Origin: DASVVT01 sp036386415
GTDB lineage: Bacteria; Acidobacteriota; Blastocatellia; Pyrinomonadales; Pyrinomonadaceae
DNA length: 28,899 bases
Direction: 5' to 3'
Assembly (NCBI GenBank): GCA_036386415.1
Contig: DASVVT010000097.1
Coordinates: forward strand, 1 to 28,899
Positions 7,164 through 15,591 of this stretch are shown in pieces. The notes below the pieces were generated by a model. That model had not been told where the DNA came from and did not search any database. It was given only the letters and a program-made list of their open reading frames with translations. Both the position numbers and the translations under genes were made by a program. How positions within the stretch are numbered: the stretch's first letter is position 1; each line of letters opens with the position of its first letter.

Positions 7164-9548
7164 TCAGTGAATCAGAATCGCATCGCCGGGTTCTTCGACG
7201 CCTGCCGGACGATAATTAAGCTCATCATTGTCGAGAAAGACCTCGATCAGCGACGCCTCGTTCAGGTCGCCCTGGATCAATGCTTCGGAGAGCGGGTCTT
7301 CGACATACTTTTGCAGGGCACGGCGCAATGGGCGCGCTCCATAGGAGCGGTCGGCGCAGGTCTTCTGGACGATCCAGCGCCGCGCCTCAGCCGTCAGGCG
7401 AACTTCAAGCCCGCGTGTGCCGAGCGTCTTGTTCATCTGCTCGATCTGCAATTGAACGATTTCCAGCAGCTCGTATTCCAGTAGTTGATCGAAAACGATG
7501 ATCTCGTCCAGACGGTTGATGAATTCCGGGTTGAAGGTCTGGCGCACGGCGGCCATGACCATCTCTTCCATCTTCTCGCGCGAAGAGTCGGTCGTGGCCT
7601 GGAATCCGAGCGTCCCTCTCTTCTGAATGAAACGCGCCCCGATGTTCGAGGTCATGATGATGATGGCGTTCTTAAAATCGACCGTATTGCCCAGGGCATC
7701 GGTCAGGATGCCGTCCTCGAAGACCTGCAACAGGACGTTGAAGATGTCCGGGTGCGCTTTCTCGATCTCGTCAAAGAGCAGAACGGAATAGGGCGAACGC
7801 TTGATGCGCTCTGTGAGCTGCCCGCCCTCTTCGTGGCCGACGTAGCCGGGGGGGCTGCCGATCAATTTCGAGACCGAATGCTTCTCCATGAATTCCGACA
7901 TGTCGAAGCGGATCATAGAGCGCTCAGACCCGAACAGGAACTCTGCCAGGGAGCGTGCGACCTCGGTCTTACCGACCCCGGTGGGACCCAAAAAGAGGAA
8001 TGAGCCGACGGGTCTGAGCGGGCTCTTCAAGCCTGCCCGCGAGCGCCGGATGGCGCGCGCCAGGGCCGAGATGGCCGGGCGCTGCGAAATGACGCGAAGG
8101 TGGAGCGAGTCTTCAATACGCAGGAGCTTGCGTGTCTCTTCCTCCTTCAAGGAGGTGATGGGGATGCCCGTCCAGCGCGCGATCACTTCCTCCACGTCAT
8201 CCTTGGTGACGAGCGCGGAGACGAGCGCGTCTTCTTCTGTCGATTCGGGCAGGCGCACGCTGATCGGCCTGTCCGTCGCGTAAGAGTTGCGCTGCCAATC
8301 GCCCGTCGCAGGCCAGTCCGTCTCCAGATTGCCCTGCTCGCGGCGCACGCGCAGCTTGACGCGCGCACCCGCCTCGTCGATTACGTCGATAGCTTTATCG
8401 GGCAGAAAACGGTCTGGAATGTAGCGGTTCGACTGGTACACGGCTGCTTCGAGGGCGTCGTCCGTGTAGCGCACCTGGTGGAACGTCTCGTAGCGCTCGC
8501 GCACTCCGTCCAGAATCTGCACGGCCTCGTCTTCCGTAGGCGGCGGAACCTTGACGGCCTGGAAACGTCGCTCCAGGGAGCGGTCTTTCTCGATGGATTT
8601 ACGGAACTCCGCAGGAGTCGTCGCGCCGATACACTGAATCTCGCCGCGCGAGAGCGCGGGCTTCAGAATGTTCGCCGCATCCAGCGAGCCTTCAGCCGAG
8701 CCTGCGCCAACCAGCGTGTGCAGCTCGTCTATGAAGACTATGTAGTGCGGATTTTCGACCAGCTCGCGCATGATCTGCTTCAAGCGCTCTTCGAACTGCC
8801 CGCGATACTTCGTCCCGGCAACGATCAGCGAGAGGTCTAGCGAGAGGATGCGCTTGCTCTCCAAAAACGATGGCACTTCGCCGCGCACAATTCTCTGCGC
8901 GAGACCTTCGACGATGGCCGTCTTGCCGACGCCGGGTTCACCTATCAGGACGGGATTATTCTTGGTGCGGCGGCAGAGGATTTGAATGACGCGCTCGATC
9001 TCGGCTTCACGGCCGACCAGCGGATCAAGCTTGTCCGAGGCGGCATCTTCCGTCAGATCGCGCGAGAACTCGACCAGGTGCGGGGTATCCTTCTTCTGCG
9101 AGGCGCGCGCATCCGACCCAGTCTGGCGCGCGATCTCTTCGCGCACGGCGACCAGTCGCAGGCCACGCTCGTAGAGAATCTCAGCGGCCATCGAGCGCTC
9201 TTCTCTCAAGAGCCCGAGCAAGAGATGCTCCGTCCCTATATGACGGTGCTGTAGACGATCTGACTCCTCGTGCGCGTAGGCCAGCACTCGCTTGGTCTCC
9301 GGCGCCAGCGGCAACTCCACCGAAGTGGAAATCTTTTCGCGCAGGAGCGTGCGCCCTTCGATCTCCTTGCGAATGGATTCGATGGAGACCTGTGTGCGTG
9401 GGAAGAAACGCCCTGTGAGCGTCTTGTCCTCGCGCATCAAGCCGAGGAGCAGGTGCTCCGGCTCGATGGCGGGAGCGCCAAACTGTGATGCTTCGTAGCG
9501 TGCGAAGAAGATGACACGCCGCGCCTTTTCCGTGTAGCGTTCAAACAT
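7164..9548 (-). CDS. clpC: ClpC-type AAA+ unfoldase (Clp/Hsp100)
   Basis: This ATP-driven ring unfoldase would feed substrates to ClpP or act as a disaggregase. The 794 residues start MFERYTEKARRVIFFARYEA, typical of ClpC. Two Clp_N repeats come first (about 1-145). AAA1 has Walker A GEPGVGKT at 203-210, Walker B VFIDE and sensor GATTPAEFRK. AAA2 has GPTGVGKT at 521-528 and LLFDEIEKAH, then the D2-small domain. Pore-loop KYRGQFEERLK is present. The middle region between ARVKL (near 397) and VTKDDVEEVIARWTGIP is only about 47 residues and has none of the paired basic/acidic helices with a UVR motif expected of ClpC. ClpC assignment rests on the N-domain and AAA similarity. It is transcribed toward bamA but separated by 275 bases containing repeats. 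Confidence 0.85.
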   Translation of the reverse strand: MFERYTEKARRVIFFARYEASQFGAPAIEPEHLLLGLMREDKTLTGRFFPRTQVSIESIRKEIEGRTLLREKISTSVELPLAPETKRVLAYAHEESDRLQHRHIGTEHLLLGLLREERSMAAEILYERGLRLVAVREEIARQTGSDARASQKKDTPHLVEFSRDLTEDAASDKLDPLVGREAEIERVIQILCRRTKNNPVLIGEPGVGKTAIVEGLAQRIVRGEVPSFLESKRILSLDLSLIVAGTKYRGQFEERLKQIMRELVENPHYIVFIDELHTLVGAGSAEGSLDAANILKPALSRGEIQCIGATTPAEFRKSIEKDRSLERRFQAVKVPPPTEDEAVQILDGVRERYETFHQVRYTDDALEAAVYQSNRYIPDRFLPDKAIDVIDEAGARVKLRVRREQGNLETDWPATGDWQRNSYATDRPISVRLPESTEEDALVSALVTKDDVEEVIARWTGIPITSLKEEETRKLLRIEDSLHLRVISQRPAISALARAIRRSRAGLKSPLRPVGSFLFLGPTGVGKTEVARSLAEFLFGSERSMIRFDMSEFMEKHSVSKLIGSPPGYVGHEEGGQLTERIKRSPYSVLLFDEIEKAHPDIFNVLLQVFEDGILTDALGNTVDFKNAIIIMTSNIGARFIQKRGTLGFQATTDSSREKMEEMVMAAVRQTFNPEFINRLDEIIVFDQLLEYELLEIVQLQIEQMNKTLGTRGLEVRLTAEARRWIVQKTCADRSYGARPLRRALQKYVEDPLSEALIQGDLNEASLIEVFLDNDELNYRPAGVEEPGDAILIH

Positions 9549-9649
9549 GAGACCGTTACCGCCGAATAACCGAGTGGTATGATTACTAGAACCGTGCGGA
9601 TGGATGCCCGCCCCGGTGCCTATCCTCAGCCATTATAACCTAATAAGTC

Positions 9650-9763
9650 GGGAGTCAGAAGCTTTAAGTCTGAAATCGTTTCTAATAGTTTCGAGTTTCG
9701 GGTTAGGAAACCTGTTTTTAACTCGAAACCCGAAACTCGAAACTATCCTGACTTCAGACTCCC
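9650..9763. repeat. Long inverted repeat, GTTTCGA heptamer family
   Basis: The arm at 9650-9708 (GGGAGTC ... AAGTCTGA ... AGTTTCGAGTTTCGGGTTA) is mirrored at 9714-9763 (AACTCGA, AACCCGA, AACTCGA, AACTATC, then CTGACTT and CAGACTCCC). The core units are 7 bp. The same GTTTCGA unit recurs at 28844. The right arm overlaps the lolD 3' end and supplies its last residues and TAG stop. Confidence 0.85.
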
Positions 9764-10474
9764 ATGACGCAAGATTAATGTACGGTCGCAGAGGGCTGCG
9801 AGCTGCTCATTGTGTGTCGCCACGACGCCGACCGCCTCGCGCTCGCGGCAGAAGGAGATGAGCGTCTGGCAGACCTCTGCGGCGAGCCCCAGGTCCAGAT
9901 TGCCGGTGGGCTCATCCGCCAGAAGCAGGCGCGGCTCTTTGATTATGGCTCGCGCGACGGCCACTCTTTGCTGCTCGCCGCCGGAAAGGTGGCGTACCGG
10001 ATGCGCCGCGCGCTCTTTGAGGCCAGCGCGCTCCAGAGCCTTGGATACACGCGCCATGCTCTCGCGCCACGCGCCGCGACCGATCAGAAGCGGCAGGGCG
10101 ACATTCTCAGCAGCCGTTAAATCTGCGATCAGGTGATGAAACTGAAAGACAAAGCCAACCTGCTCATTGCGAAAACTCGCCAAATCCCGCGCCCGCGCAA
10201 TATCGAAACCGTCCAGCACAATGCTTCCGCCGTCAGCCTCTTCAAGGCCGCCAATGAGGTGCAGCAGGGTCGATTTGCCCGCCCCGGATGCGCCCATGAT
10301 CGCCACCACCTCGCCCGCAGAGGCTGAGAAAGAGACGTCGCGCAGCACCTCAATCTTCGCGCCCGCAGGGCTCAAGTAGGCTTTGCGCAGATCGCGTACG
10401 ACCAATGGAATTCGGATTGCGGATTGCGGATTGCGGATTGAGCTTGAAGGCTGCGGCCTCTTACGGTTATCCAT
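9743..10474 (-). CDS. lolD: LolD-type ABC transporter ATP-binding protein
   Basis: This ATPase would power lipoprotein release from the inner membrane together with the LolC/E-type permease encoded just upstream. It has Walker A GASGAGKS (61-68), Q-loop FQFHHLIADLTAAENVALPL, signature LSGGEQQRVAVARAI, Walker B LLLADEPTGNLD and the H-loop (VVATHNEQLA). This is the LolD/MacB subfamily pattern. Residues about 11-23 (SSIRNPQSAIRIP) come from the GGATTGC repeat upstream. The conserved part begins VVRDLRKAYLS, so the native start may be a TTG near 10404 rather than the ATG at 10474. The C-terminal LKSG and its stop lie in the next repeat. So both ends of this gene are bordered by repeat DNA. Confidence 0.9.
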   Translation of the reverse strand: MDNRKRPQPSSSIRNPQSAIRIPLVVRDLRKAYLSPAGAKIEVLRDVSFSASAGEVVAIMGASGAGKSTLLHLIGGLEEADGGSIVLDGFDIARARDLASFRNEQVGFVFQFHHLIADLTAAENVALPLLIGRGAWRESMARVSKALERAGLKERAAHPVRHLSGGEQQRVAVARAIIKEPRLLLADEPTGNLDLGLAAEVCQTLISFCREREAVGVVATHNEQLAALCDRTLILRHGSLKSG

Positions 10475-10556
10475 TAGTCGTCACAAACGAAAGTTTCAAT
10501 TTAGAGAGCGGAGGCTTTTTCAGATCCGCAATCCGAATTCCGCAATCCGCAATCTA
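10414..10556. repeat. Inverted heptamer-repeat element, GGATTGC family
   Basis: Units GGATTGC x3 plus GGATTGA run from 10414 to 10441. The inverse units ATCCGCA, ATCCGAA, TTCCGCA, ATCCGCA, ATCTAG run from 10524 to 10556. The right arm abuts the lolC/E TAG stop; the left arm reads into the 5' end of the lolD frame. Confidence 0.85.
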
Positions 10557-11897
10557 GTTGTCTCGCAGCGCTTCTGCGGGGCGCATGCGAGCCGCCGCGC
10601 GCGCCGGGTAGACGGTCGCCAGCAGGCTCAGGATGAAAGCGACGAGCGCGGCCAGAGCGACATCCCGCGCTCGCGTATGGAACGGCACATTGCCGAGAGA
10701 GTAGACGTCAGCCGGTAGACTGACCAGCTTGTAGCGGTCGCCGACGAAGCACGCGACGAGACCTAAGCCCACGCCGCAGAGCGCGCCCAGGGCTCCGATG
10801 GCCGCGCCTTCGATCATGAAGACGGCCATGATGCTCAGGCCACGCGCTCCCATCGCGCTCAAGATGGCAATGTCTGCGCGCCGCTCGACGACGACGAGCA
10901 CGAGTGTGGTCGTGATGTTGAGCACAGCCAGCAGAATGATGAGCGCGATGATGATGATCCCCATACGCCGCTCAAGCGCCAGTGCCGCAAAGAGCGGGCG
11001 GTTCGCCTGCTGCCAGTCAACGGTCGTATAGTCATCGCCCACAAGAGCACGCACGCGCGCCGCAGTCTGCCCGACCCCGTAGATGTCCGCGACCGTCAGG
11101 CTGATGACCGGAGCAGACCCTGCGGGCGAGCCCGCAAAGCTTGCCGCCCCTTCGAGCGAGACGTAAACCCACGTCGCGTCGTATTCATAAAGACCTGTTT
11201 GGAAGATACCTGCCACGCGTATGCGACGGTAGCGCGGCGCAAGCCCGAGGGGCGTTAGTTGCGCGTCGCCGGAAATAAGCTGCCCCGTATCGCCCGCGCG
11301 CAAGCCCGTGCGTGATGAAAGCTCCGCGCCAAGCAGCACAGCAGGCAGCGCAGCCTCGCTCGGCACTTCATCAAAAGACGTGATGGTGGGCCCGGCATCC
11401 TGCCCGACCTTTTTATCCGCCGCTTGCGTCTCTGCTTGCGGCTCGCCCGTCTCAGCAGCCGACGCCCCGTCCCTCAGCAAAGGCTCAAGCGTGCCCGCCA
11501 GCAGCGTGCGGCGAACTTCCGATGTGGCGCGCTCTGACTCCCTATCGATCCCGCGCAGCACGGCGTAGGCCGAGCCCGCAGGCCCACTCAGCAGCGCGCC
11601 ATCGTAAGAGGTCGCCGAAGCATCCGTGATACCGTCTATGCCTCTCACGCGCGCCAGGAGGCTGCGAAAATCTGTGATCGGCTGGCCGTCCTTGCGCATG
11701 AGTGTGATGTGCGCCGTGCCGCGCAGGATTTTATCGCGCATCTCGTCGCGGAAACCATTTGAGAGCGAGAGCGCGACGATGAGCGCCGCCACACCAAAGG
11801 CAATGCCGACGACGGCGGCCAGCGTCGTCACACGCGCCATCGCTCGCCTGCGATGCGCGAAGAGATAGCGTCGCGCGAGAAAGAGTTCATATGGCAT
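10554..11897 (-). CDS. LolC/LolE-type lipoprotein-releasing permease
   Basis: This is the membrane half of a Lol ABC system that extracts lipoproteins from the inner membrane. The 447 residues start MPYELFLARRYLFAHRRRA, the usual LolC/E N-terminus. TM1 is at about 25-48, and a large periplasmic domain spans about 50-310. Three C-terminal TMs of the FtsX type follow (RRMGIIIIALIILLAVLNITTTLVLVVVERRADIAILSAMGA and on). Residues 142-183 are an Ala/Glu/Gln-rich, low-complexity insert in the periplasmic domain. Only one permease gene is present beside lolD, so it may act as a homodimer (LolF-like) or pair with a distant partner. The ATG is followed closely by a second one, and AT-rich promoter-like sequence lies upstream. 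Confidence 0.88.
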   Translation of the reverse strand: MPYELFLARRYLFAHRRRAMARVTTLAAVVGIAFGVAALIVALSLSNGFRDEMRDKILRGTAHITLMRKDGQPITDFRSLLARVRGIDGITDASATSYDGALLSGPAGSAYAVLRGIDRESERATSEVRRTLLAGTLEPLLRDGASAAETGEPQAETQAADKKVGQDAGPTITSFDEVPSEAALPAVLLGAELSSRTGLRAGDTGQLISGDAQLTPLGLAPRYRRIRVAGIFQTGLYEYDATWVYVSLEGAASFAGSPAGSAPVISLTVADIYGVGQTAARVRALVGDDYTTVDWQQANRPLFAALALERRMGIIIIALIILLAVLNITTTLVLVVVERRADIAILSAMGARGLSIMAVFMIEGAAIGALGALCGVGLGLVACFVGDRYKLVSLPADVYSLGNVPFHTRARDVALAALVAFILSLLATVYPARAAARMRPAEALRDN

Positions 11898-12238
11898 AGA
11901 TTGGCCGAAGAAGACGCAAGCATGAATCTAAAGTCATATTAAATAAGTCTAATATATGAAGACCTGAAAAAAGAGCGGCGCAATGATTGGTAAAAATTTT
12001 GGCAAGAGGGTTGTATGTTAAATCTAACAGGCAGTCAACGACTAGTCGGCGGGGCAGAGGCTCTGCGCGTCGAATAAAAGATGGGGTATCCGAGGGCACT
12101 CTTCAGGATAGCGCGATCAGCTATTCCAATAGTTGAACGACTGGCGCTCCTTAAACAGGTAAAGGAAGCGTTGGATCTCGCGGTGACGGTATCGGCATCG
12201 GGGGGCCCGGCAATATTGAACGTCTGGTTGTTTGACTG
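11898..12238. other. AT-rich gap upstream of the Lol permease
   Basis: No convincing gene is seen in this 341-base stretch. The half next to the permease is AT-rich (TATATT and TTTAATAT blocks on the minus strand, near 11935-11965) and probably holds its promoter. GCAGAGGCTCTGC near 12056 is a small palindrome. A 68-codon plus-strand frame here looks random. Confidence 0.5.
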
Positions 12239-12757
12239 CTATTCATGGCGAATGTACTCCTCCAGTATATTATTAAGCGTCTTTTGAACTTTTAGCCGAA
12301 GCCTCTCAGTATCCGCGAGATCGGGTCTCAAGTTCTCTGTATATTGCGCATACCGGGTGCGAATTTCAGCGTATCGTTTATCGGCCTCTTCGGCGGTCAA
12401 GCCGATCCTTAGTTGCTGTCGAAACGTTTCGACATCAACACGCAGTTTAGCGAACAAGCGACGGCGCTCCTCTTGCTCTTTGAGTCGCTCCGGCACTTTC
12501 ACAGCGCCGTGTGCGATCGAGGTAAGCGATACGACTACTGCAATGCTTCCCCAGACGGTGATCCACCCGGGCTTACTCCAGAAACTCAATCCAGTGATGG
12601 CTGATCCAGAGGCTGTCGCTGCCACAAAGAAGGCAGTTACGAAGTCAATCTGCTGCCATCGTCCGACCAGCGCTTCGGAAGCCAGTTCCTGAAAGTAAGC
12701 TCTATAATAGGTCTCATAGCTGGGTTCCCAATAAGACCCATTGGTTTGTTGATTCAT
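12239..12757 (-). CDS. Small two-TM protein with helical tail, SLATT-like topology
   Basis: This is not a family I recognise with certainty. The 172 residues have a Tyr/Trp-rich N-terminus, TM1 at about 39-59 (FVTAFFVAATASGSAITGLSF), a short Trp-containing turn, and TM2 at about 65-83. A highly charged alpha-helical region then runs to the end (ERLKEQEERRRLFAKLRVDVETF...). Two close TMs followed by long cytosolic helices is the layout of SLATT domains. SLATT proteins are predicted membrane effectors of nucleotide-signalling defence systems. No SMODS/CBASS-like partner is visible next to it, so the assignment is tentative. A good Shine-Dalgarno (GGAGA, 6 bases before ATG) supports the start. 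Its codon use and flanks are more AT-rich than the neighbours, hinting at transfer. Confidence 0.6.
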   Translation of the reverse strand: MNQQTNGSYWEPSYETYYRAYFQELASEALVGRWQQIDFVTAFFVAATASGSAITGLSFWSKPGWITVWGSIAVVVSLTSIAHGAVKVPERLKEQEERRRLFAKLRVDVETFRQQLRIGLTAEEADKRYAEIRTRYAQYTENLRPDLADTERLRLKVQKTLNNILEEYIRHE

Positions 12758-12932
12758 GGCTTTCTCCAGTGTTGATGAGTTGATCTTGACCTGCTACCAA
12801 TGGTCGCGCTCTTATCTATTGGTTTGAGCCACTAACGTGAAAGCGCAGAGGGCATCGTGGCTATTGGCTGATTTCCCGCTCTTGGCAAAAACGCTGGCGT
12901 CAGAGAGCGCGACAACTGCGACGTGATGATAT

Positions 12933-12996
12933 GCAAGGGTCTGCTTCATGAAGCAGACCCTTGCTGAGGCGCTTCATGAAGTAGCGCCTTTTTATT
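12933..12996 (+). terminator. Tandem hairpins sharing a CTTCATGAAG core; plus-strand terminator
   Basis: Bases 12933-12964 are a perfect 32-bp palindrome (GCAAGGGTCTGCTTCATG and its complement). Directly after, AGGCGCT (12967-12973) pairs with AGCGCCT (12983-12989) around TCATGAAGT and is followed by TTTTTATT, a textbook intrinsic terminator on plus. No plus-strand gene lies upstream. The rest of 12758-13040 holds no gene that I can see. A TTGACC...TCTTAT pair near 12787-12816 could be a plus-strand promoter. Confidence 0.7.
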
Positions 12997-13040
12997 CTAA
13001 ATTCTGTAGCAAGTCAATAGTAAATATTTATCTTCCGCCG

Positions 13041-13814
13041 CTAATTAGCCCCGAACACGATCCGCTTCGCCAGTGGCAACACGGCCAGTATGATCGCGAC
13101 CCACGTCCAACGATACATGTAGTCTTCCGCCAGGTAGAGCACGCGCGGGGCGATGTAGAACATGACGAACATCGGGAGGACGAACACGAACAGGAAGACG
13201 AGGTTGCCGAACAGGTCGCTCACCTCGCCGATAGGTCTGCCCGCGAGCACATTTTCCGCCAGCAGATTCCAGATCACGACGATGACGAGCGTGGAGAAGA
13301 AGAGCGCCAGGTCGGCGACGAACTCTAATTGCCAGGATGCACGCCACGACGCGGCGCTTAAATTTTGGGGCGGGATCAACGCCATGATCGTCACAGCCGT
13401 GGGAATACACGCGAGGCCGATGATGAAACAGATGCTCCCGGTAAACTCTTTCATCTCGTAATCGGTGACGATGACGATGGTCATGATGAGGAACAGCACC
13501 AGATGCAGGATCAGGACGATGAAAGAGCCGCCGCGCGAGAGACATCCCGCGAAGCTGTTCTCCGGCGGCGGAGAGCGTTTCACAAGACGCGCCTGAAGCG
13601 GCCAGCGTTTCAGATATGCGCCCCCTGTGTACATCACAAAGACGGCTGCCAGAAGCAACCCTAAAGCCGGAGTGCCGTGCGCCTCTTCGGTGAAGGTCTC
13701 CCCCATGCTTCGTATCAGGCGTGTGAGCGGCCCCACCAGAAAGAGGCTCATCAACATCACCAGCAGGTCGAGCAAGAGACCTCTGCGATTCTTTAGAGAA
13801 GCTGCGAAGTTCAT
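13041..13814 (-). CDS. Polytopic membrane protein of unknown function
   Basis: The 257-residue protein has about seven hydrophobic segments: near 14-32, 50-64, 97-117, 126-146, 166-186, 200-222 and 235-252. The N-terminus is basic (MNFAASLKNRRG), consistent with insertion in the inner membrane. I see no catalytic motif or recognisable family signature. Polar loops include VKRSPPPENSFAG after TM2 and NLLAENVLAGRPIGEVSD between TM5 and TM6. It lies downstream of the two glycosyltransferases, separated by 181 bases that contain a large inverted repeat, so it may or may not be co-transcribed. The translation is coherent and there is no competing frame of similar quality. Confidence 0.75.
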   Translation of the reverse strand: MNFAASLKNRRGLLLDLLVMLMSLFLVGPLTRLIRSMGETFTEEAHGTPALGLLLAAVFVMYTGGAYLKRWPLQARLVKRSPPPENSFAGCLSRGGSFIVLILHLVLFLIMTIVIVTDYEMKEFTGSICFIIGLACIPTAVTIMALIPPQNLSAASWRASWQLEFVADLALFFSTLVIVVIWNLLAENVLAGRPIGEVSDLFGNLVFLFVFVLPMFVMFYIAPRVLYLAEDYMYRWTWVAIILAVLPLAKRIVFGAN

Positions 13815-13857
13815 CGGAAGAGCGTGTTAAACGTTCAGAGCATGTCTGCTGAGAGGA

Positions 13858-13954
13858 GATTTAAACGCAGAGGGCGCAGAGTTCATCGCAGAGGGCGCAA
13901 AGAGTTTTTCTCTGCGACCTTTGCGAAAACCTTTGCGATCTTTGCGTTTAAATC
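13858..13954. repeat. Inverted repeat element, CTTTGCG/CGCAGAG family
   Basis: GATTTAAACGCA (13858-13869) pairs with TGCGTTTAAATC (13943-13954). Between them the arms carry repeated CGCAGAGGGCG units on the left and CTTTGCG units on the right (CTCTGCGAC, CTTTGCGAAAAC, CTTTGCGAT). It fills the gap between the glycosyltransferase stop (13996) and the membrane protein start. Confidence 0.8.
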
Positions 13955-13995
13955 TTCCCTCATCCTTCTCACGCTGCCGCGCATTAGAAGACAGT

Positions 13996-15591
13996 TCAGG
14001 TCAATTTATCAAGGGCGGGACACTTCCTCACTTCGGCGGGTCTGTTCTCCGGCAGTAGGGTCTGTATGTTCGGCGCATCCGTCGCCGTCTCATCATTGAG
14101 CGGCCTGATCTCGTAGATAGTCTCTGTGGTGCGACGAAAACGGAAATGCGATTCGAGACGGACGAGCGCGCGCGTCTCTTCGCGCTGCCAGCCGCAGGGC
14201 GACCACCAGCGCGGGTCTGTGTCGATGAAGACGCGGCGGCCACCCTTCAGATAGTTTTCGATCACTGAAGTAAGCTGCGCGCCCGGCCAGCCTCCGCCCG
14301 TGCCGATTGCCTCCCACTCGCCCAGGCCGATGCTGCGCCAGTAGGTGACGGCAACGGTTTGCGCGCCCGCCATCAAGACCGCATCACGCGGCAAGAGCTT
14401 CAGGCGCGCACCGTAATCCTTTGTCAGCGCGCGCTTCGCAATGTATTCGCGGTTCGTCGGCCTCATAATCAGGCTGAGTATGATCGTGACGAGGGCTAAG
14501 AGCAGCAAGAGGCTCTTGAAAGCTCGCCCGGTGTCTCCCATCCTGTCGGTTTGCACACGCATAAGGTATGCGGCCACGAGAGGCACGAGCGCCGGAAGGC
14601 CGGTCAGGAAGTAACGCCAGTTGACGGTCGTACTGTAGTTGAAGAAGAGCAGCAGGTTGGCCCAGAGACCCGTGGCGGCGAGCGCCAGCAGCAACGAGAG
14701 GCCGCGCTCTCGCCACTCTTTGATGGCCGCCATGGGCAGCGCCGCGACCACCACTGGGGCGACGACGAAGAAGTAGGCGATGAACGGGATCGCGTTGCGA
14801 ATCGTCACGGGATGACGCGCAGACTCCAAGCGCATGGACTCGCGCCAGCCGTACCAGGAAGCGCGGAAAGCGCCCACGTCCATGAAGTACAGGTAAGCGA
14901 AGATGCCTAAGGCGAAGGCCAGAAAGAGGAGGACGGAGAGCGCGATGATGAAAACCTCGCGGAGTCGCGGTTTCCACCCGCACAGAAGCGGCGCAATGAT
15001 AAGCCAGGGAGCATAGAACACCATCGTCTCACGCACGTTAGCGCCCGCGCCGAGCATTGCTGCGCCCAGCAGCACCAGCCATGTGCGCCTGCTACTGAGG
15101 CCGCGCAGGTGAAGGATAAGCGCCACCGTTAAGAGCAGCACCGAAGGAACATCCGTCATCACCTGGCCGCTGTAGATGACGAAAGCAGGGGAGACGCTGA
15201 TGAGCAGCGCGGCGATGGTTGCCGTCTCAACTGAGCGCGTCAGGTCGCGCGCCAGCGTCCAGCAAGCGATGATGGCGAGCGGGCTCTGTGCGACGACCAT
15301 GTACTTGAAGAGCAGGTAGGCGTTCTCCGGTCTCAGGCCGAAGAGAGAGTGTGCCAGACTATAGGCGGCGTGATTCGCAAAGATGAAGAGCGTGCGGCCA
15401 AGCGCCATCGAAGACGGCTGCCCGCGCAGGGCGAGCACAGTGTAGTCCAGTCCATCCCAGTCTCCTATGAACGGGTCTGCGAAAAGCAGCGCCAGCGCGA
15501 GAGACAGGAGCGCGGGCGCAAGCCACCAGCGCCAGTGAGGCCAAAAGCACGCGTCTGCTCGCCGTGCGTCATACGTGACGTTGGCCTTCAA
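13996..15591 (-). CDS. GT-C type membrane glycosyltransferase
   Basis: The 531-residue integral membrane protein has a hydrophobic N-terminal helix (about 22-40). An acidic first external loop follows with FIGDWDGLDY (Asp44, Asp46). Many more TM segments run to about residue 400, followed by a soluble C-terminal part of about 110 residues. An acidic motif just after TM1 and a polytopic layout are the hallmarks of GT-C enzymes, which use polyprenyl-phosphate sugars at the outer face of the inner membrane. The sugar and acceptor cannot be told from sequence. Its start overlaps the stop of the upstream glycosyltransferase by 4 bases (ATGA), so the two are translationally coupled. It could glycosylate lipid A, O-antigen or secreted proteins. 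Confidence 0.75.
   Translation of the reverse strand: MKANVTYDARRADACFWPHWRWWLAPALLSLALALLFADPFIGDWDGLDYTVLALRGQPSSMALGRTLFIFANHAAYSLAHSLFGLRPENAYLLFKYMVVAQSPLAIIACWTLARDLTRSVETATIAALLISVSPAFVIYSGQVMTDVPSVLLLTVALILHLRGLSSRRTWLVLLGAAMLGAGANVRETMVFYAPWLIIAPLLCGWKPRLREVFIIALSVLLFLAFALGIFAYLYFMDVGAFRASWYGWRESMRLESARHPVTIRNAIPFIAYFFVVAPVVVAALPMAAIKEWRERGLSLLLALAATGLWANLLLFFNYSTTVNWRYFLTGLPALVPLVAAYLMRVQTDRMGDTGRAFKSLLLLLALVTIILSLIMRPTNREYIAKRALTKDYGARLKLLPRDAVLMAGAQTVAVTYWRSIGLGEWEAIGTGGGWPGAQLTSVIENYLKGGRRVFIDTDPRWWSPCGWQREETRALVRLESHFRFRRTTETIYEIRPLNDETATDAPNIQTLLPENRPAEVRKCPALDKLT

Noticed and set aside
12081..12287. 68-codon plus-strand frame between the Lol permease and the two-TM gene
   Set aside because: It overlaps the 3' end of the two-TM gene, lacks a Shine-Dalgarno and has no family features.
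12933..12996. Palindromes as ends of an insertion sequence or an attC site
   Set aside because: No transposase or integrase is nearby, and there are no matching terminal repeats or target duplications around the two-TM gene.
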